A DNA stretch of 64,000 bases from Cryptomeria japonica (lineage: Eukaryota > Streptophyta > Pinopsida > Cupressales > Cupressaceae): the NCBI RefSeq assembly GCF_030272615.1, contig NC_081406.1:263838624-263902623 (forward strand), given 5' to 3'. Position numbers and translations under genes: made by a program. Below, in pieces: positions 60,011 through 64,000 of this stretch. A model generated the notes under the pieces. It searched no databases. It saw nothing but the letters and a program-made list of their open reading frames with translations, and was not told where the DNA came from. Numbering within the stretch: the first letter of the stretch is position 1; each line of letters starts with the position of its first letter.

Positions 60011-61171
60011 CTGACTTAAATACAACACCTTAAATATCCCAACTAAAATAAAATAATTTTTTTTAACTTCTACAAAACCAAAGATAACCTATACGTCAAC
60101 ATACCTACTATTTCTCCACCCCTCAAAAATGAAAAACATTATATCTTACTTCAAACTCTATTTCTCATAAATATTTTACTATTTCTCGATTGCTTAAAAA
60201 TGAAAAACATTATATCTTACTCTGAACTCTTTCTCAAAAGTTTAAAATATTTTATACAACACCCTACATATTCCAACTATAACAACTTGCCACTACACCA
60301 CATTCAATCTTAATAATACAATACATTTGTTTCTCTTCAATATTTTCAAGAAAGTTCATCAAAATCTACTATAGCGAATGAATGAACAACTGTAGGAATT
60401 TTAATTATCTATGAGAGTGAACATTCTAAAGGATCAAAGAACATAACAATTAACATATTATCAAGTTTCTTTCAATATTATGATTCTTCGCTATAGAATT
60501 ACCATATTGATAAGTACGAGATATTTTCCATATTAAGTCAAATTATGATATTGCTATTATGATTCAACTGTATAATTTTCGAGTGGAACTCATTGACCCA
60601 TATTTCATGAGTAGTGGTCCACAAGAACCCATTTCTCATGATAATGAATGATACACTTAGCACTCATTGCACCTAAGTGATGCTCAAGAGGTGAAGCAAA
60701 TCTTCATTACAAAATTACCATATTGATTATAAGTTAGATATATTTTCCATATCAAGTCAAATTTTGATATTTGAAGCAAATCTTCATTACAAAATTACCA
60801 TATTGATAAGTTAGAGATATTTTCCATATCAAGTCAAATTATGATATTGCTATCATATTCACTTGTGCAGTTTTCAAGTCAAACTCATTGATCCATATTT
60901 CATGATTAGTGGTTCACAAAAATCCATCTCCTATGATAATCATAAATGATACACTTAACACTCATTGCATTTTAGTGATGCTCACAAAGGTGAAACATTG
61001 GGCTTTCCCACAAGGTCACCCATACTATTCCAATGAAGAGCGCTTAACCATAGAATTCTCAATTAAGCCTACTTAACTTCTACAGCATGCTTAACCATAA
61101 ATTCTCAAATTTAACCCACTTAACTTGCTACCCCATTTATTTTTTTATTTCCTTAAATAACTCATTCAAAT
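60010..61171. repeat. Direct duplication, copy B
   Basis: Second copy of 58303-59485, diverged by point changes and tandem-unit number. The 0.5-kb spacer between the copies is microsatellite-rich. Confidence 0.8.
60989..61063 (-). repeat. 5S rRNA-derived fragment (3' half), copy B
   Basis: Same fragment as at 59347-59420, within duplication copy B. The GGGTGACC and GTTAAGCG blocks are conserved. Confidence 0.7.
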
Positions 61172-63508
61172 GATCTTATTAGAGAACACGTTTATAATAT
61201 TAAAGGTAGGAAAGGAGGAAAAGAATGTTGTTGAGAGGCCTTCATTTCATTGAACCTGAGGTTAGAAAGGTGCCCGAAAAGAATGTCGTTGACGGGTCCC
61301 TCTAATTCTATCCGCTTATCATTAAAAATACAGGAAACTGGAATTTGACTCTGGATTTTCTATCATTAGCACTTATACTCCGGGTCAAATTGGAACATTT
61401 GGGAAGCTTTAAACGCGCTGCCATTAAATACACCAGAAAAAACTAAGGCTTGTTATACTAATTATGGCTCGTGTGATGTTTATGGTGAATTAAAAAAGAA
61501 TGAACAGCTCTATCTAGAACGAGTGTTGACGATGGGCCGTACGGAGATGAGGCATGAAAGTGGAGAGCGAAATGATCGAGGGAGGTGCAAGCAGTGGGTC
61601 CCATGTCTATCATTCCTCTCCCCTGGTCTCTGATCTGTACGTGCTCCCGGCACAGCGGGTGGTCAGGTGGTCGCTTATAGAGTGACCAACCGCTATGACG
61701 TACCTCCAACTGCTAAGACAATCGTTTTACCCCATCTAGTCTAGTTCTGCTGGGGAAGTTGGATTGAGTGTTATTTTTCAGTAGGAGGGCTAGTGGGGCT
61801 GCCTGTCGTTTGGGATTTTTGGGTGGTAGTTGATATGACCGTCAGGGCAAGCTGCCAAAGGAATGCAGGTAATAATTGATGCAGGTGAGAACCGTGGTGC
61901 TTTATACCTGATTTCTGGCTTTTTGTATTTGGTCTGGTTCTTTCAGAGATTGAATTTTATATTATTAGGTTAAGCGGTAGAGAGGCGCTGGAGGGCACAT
62001 GAAATGTCTGTACTGTGTTTGTTGTTGGTCAGGTTCGTTCAACCGTAGCGATAAAAGGTACTATAAATTTATCTGTGAGTATCTGTGTAATGGCTTTACA
62101 GGTGTGCTGGATGCGTGGGTTCTTTTGTTCTTTATAAATCCGAGAAAATCAATGATACCCGTTACAGAATTTTACTTTGTTCAGTTTAATCTTTTATGAC
62201 TTAGCCTGAGTTTGGATTGGATTTGGCTTATGGGTTGTGGTGTTTTGATTTGTTTGGGAAATTGTAGTTGAGAGAGATTATGGGTAGCCTTTTGGGCTCT
62301 GTGAGATTGAGTTTGTAATTCATTTTTAGGATTTGCGAACATGGAATGTAGGTTTTCTTATGTGACGGGTCGTCTTATTACAGTGAGGGAATTTTAACCT
62401 AGTCATAGCCATTGCAGGACGACTCCTTTGAATCTGAATATTATAAATTTGAATCTGAATTTTTTATAGTATTTTTTTGGAGGCGAAGCCATTCTTGACA
62501 TGATTGTTATAATTACATTTTCTTTTCCCCCCTTTTTTTCTTGCTTTCATTAAAAGAGATTTAATGTGCTGAGTTGTGACTATAAGGGGTGTTTAAGTTT
62601 GACAGTGTGTTGTAGTATCAGAATTCTCACGCCTTTTATAAAGATCGGGTAACTCTGTAAAATTTATTTGGACCAGCTAGGGTCAAAACAAAGCCTTCTC
62701 CAACATGCTGTTGGATGTTCTACAACAAGCTTTCGTTGATGCCGTATTTATTGGGTAGTCACACCAATAATGTGATTTGAATCTGTGTCTAATAATATCT
62801 AGGCCACTAGCATTAACCAGGTGGATTTCTACCGATGCCTCCACTTCAAGATGCACTTCTATGGTCGGGGCTCCTATTTTGGCTCTGATGCCTTGTTAAA
62901 TTTTTGAGAACCAACTAGGACTCCAACCTAGGATGGTCCATTTGCTACCGGGATGCCCTAGCACTGAGTAAGGATTGTTTCAAACGAAATGTTTGTTCTC
63001 TTTAGGATATATTTTCTGAGCTTTGATTTATTTTCTTGGTATATTGAAGATTTTGCACTGTTATTAAGCCTTACAAGGTCCTCTTTGGCAGGATTTTGGT
63101 TTCTTACAATAAGTAGGCTTTTTCAGTTTGAAATAAAATTTTGCAATTTTATTTTGTGTTCTTAATTCCAGATTTGAAGTACAAGTTTGTATTCTTGACT
63201 TGATTTAAGGTTTCATGTTCTACGTCATGATGTATGAAGTATGCAAATCTTTGGCAGGAAGAGTTGGTTGTTTCATGTCTATTTTTAACTGAACAAGATG
63301 GGTTTTCATTTCTGTTTCTGCCAATGCAAGGTGGGCTTTTATTTTTATATTAAAGCAGAAGCCATTCTAGTTTATTGTTGTCATTGGTGATCTGGTTCTA
63401 AAATAAGCCCTTTCGGTTTAGTTATGACTTTTAAGATTCCGTGTGCTAGGTTGTCACTGCTTCCCTGTCTAAGGTTTGCACAGTTCTTTATTTGAAGGAT
63501 CAGAATCT
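61172..63508 (+). other. Upstream region and probable 5' leader of the F-box/LRR gene
   Basis: No long open frame. The sequence is less AT-rich from about 61500 and lacks retroelement domains. GGTAAT and GGTGAG (about 61868-61888) could be splice donors, and TTTGGCAG (about 63083 and 63252) acceptors, for leader introns before ATG 63509. This is a guess from motif shape only. Confidence 0.35.
62765..62960 (-). repeat. Possible tRNA-derived SINE fragment
   Basis: On the minus strand two pol III-like segments occur: GGTAGCAAATGG followed by GGTTGGAGTCC (one mismatch to the B box), then CTGGTTAATGCTAGTGGCC followed by AGATTCAAATC. The spacing is tRNA-like. No tail or target duplication was established. 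Confidence 0.35.
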
Positions 63509-64000
63509 ATGAACAAGATGGCGAGCATTCTAAGCCTCCTTGGAGATGATATTCTCTTGAGGATTCTGAGGAGTGTGAGGAGCCCCACAGACAGGAAATC
63601 ATGGTCTCTGGTGTGCAAGCACTTTTATCATTTGGAAGCTCTTTGCAAGGAAAGATTGCAGCTCTTAAGAAGGAAAATGTTAACTAGGATTCTGGAGAGA
63701 TATGGGAACCTCCTGCACTTAGACTTTTCCCTGTGCCCACAGATCACTGACGAATGCCTGGAACAGGTAGCTAGATTATCAGGGCAGCATTTGCGTTCTA
63801 TAAATCTTTCTAAACTGAGCTGTTTTAGTCACATTGGCCTGTTCATGCTGGCGAAAGGCTGCGAGAACTTGGTGGAAATTGATCTTTCTAGCTGCTCCAG
63901 AATTGGGGATAAAGAGGCTGATGCTATTTCTCAGGCCAAGAATCTGCAGTCACTGAAATTGGTGAAGTGCCAACAAATTTCTGACTTGGGTTTGGTTTGC
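63509..64000 (+). CDS. F-box/LRR-repeat protein, N-terminal part (cut by window edge)
   Basis: ATG 63509 opens 164 codons that run off the window without a stop. Residues 1-60 or so form an F-box (MASILSLLGDDILLRILRSV, then SPTDRKSWSLVCKHFYHLEA). From about residue 80 leucine-rich repeats of the cysteine-containing type begin (LLHLDFSLCPQITDECLEQV; LVEIDLSSCSRIGDKEADAI; LKLVKCQQISDLGL). This fits the plant FBL3-like F-box/LRR family. Such proteins are the substrate-recognition subunits of SCF ubiquitin ligases, docking on SKP1 through the F-box. The ATG context (TCTATGAAC) is ordinary and a second ATG lies three codons on. Intact, unlike everything else here, so likely a real host gene. Confidence 0.9.
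   Translation, partial: MNKMASILSLLGDDILLRILRSVRSPTDRKSWSLVCKHFYHLEALCKERLQLLRRKMLTRILERYGNLLHLDFSLCPQITDECLEQVARLSGQHLRSINLSKLSCFSHIGLFMLAKGCENLVEIDLSSCSRIGDKEADAISQAKNLQSLKLVKCQQISDLGLVC

Overview
This window looks like plant nuclear DNA, most likely from a gymnosperm and probably a conifer. It is AT-rich and gene-poor, almost filled with decayed, nested retroelements, with one ordinary protein gene starting at the right edge. The evidence for a plant is the Copia and Ty3 lineages present, plant-type LINEs with a C-terminal RNase H, a plant mobile domain ORF and an F-box/LRR gene. The conifer call rests mainly on a decayed Penelope-like reverse transcriptase fragment at about 18.34-19.08 kb; endonuclease-type Penelope elements in land plants are known chiefly from conifers (Dryads). 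No bacterial, organellar or CRISPR signal was seen.

Layout. 1-3487 (-): 5' part of a Copia element with its 5' LTR and initiator-Met-type primer site. About 3488-10142 (-): gag-protease-only Ty3 element of Tat type, with primer site and 5' LTR. 10143-10930: LTR fragment and an unrecognised decayed coding stretch. About 11100-17040 (+): decayed LINE. 18340-19080 (-): Penelope-like remnant. 20373-30278 (-): complete non-autonomous LTR element (TTAAC target duplication) with a coiled-coil/four-zinc-knuckle ORF and a second, very long unrecognised ORF, but no enzymes. It is interrupted by a second non-autonomous LTR element at 24584-26912 (AGTCA duplication). 31278-36085 (+): complete Copia element with unequal LTRs. 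36188-57190 (-): full-length LINE (13-bp duplication ATCATTGAGATAA, A-rich tail) with an extra ORF 3' of its RNase H. It is split by a 12.6-kb Ty3 Tat element at 39709-52318 (+; GTTCC duplication) that has two RNase H domains and an intron-containing antisense plant-mobile-domain gene. 57204-61171: AT-rich repeats, a 1.2-kb direct duplication, long microsatellites and two 5S-rRNA-derived fragments. 61172-63508: upstream region of the host gene. 63509-64000 (+): start of an F-box/LRR gene.

How it fits together. The insertion order can be read from target-site duplications and from reading frames that resume in frame once an insert and one duplication copy are removed: LINE-2 before the Tat element, and the zinc-knuckle element before its 2.3-kb guest. 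Most pol and gag frames are broken by stop codons rather than frameshifts, and many of the stops fit C-to-T change at CGA, CAG or TGG codons, as expected of long-term cytosine methylation. Several elements have to borrow enzymes. The Tat element has pol but no recognisable gag. The element at 3.5-10.1 kb has gag-protease and the same primer site but no pol. The 9.9-kb element has no enzymes at all.
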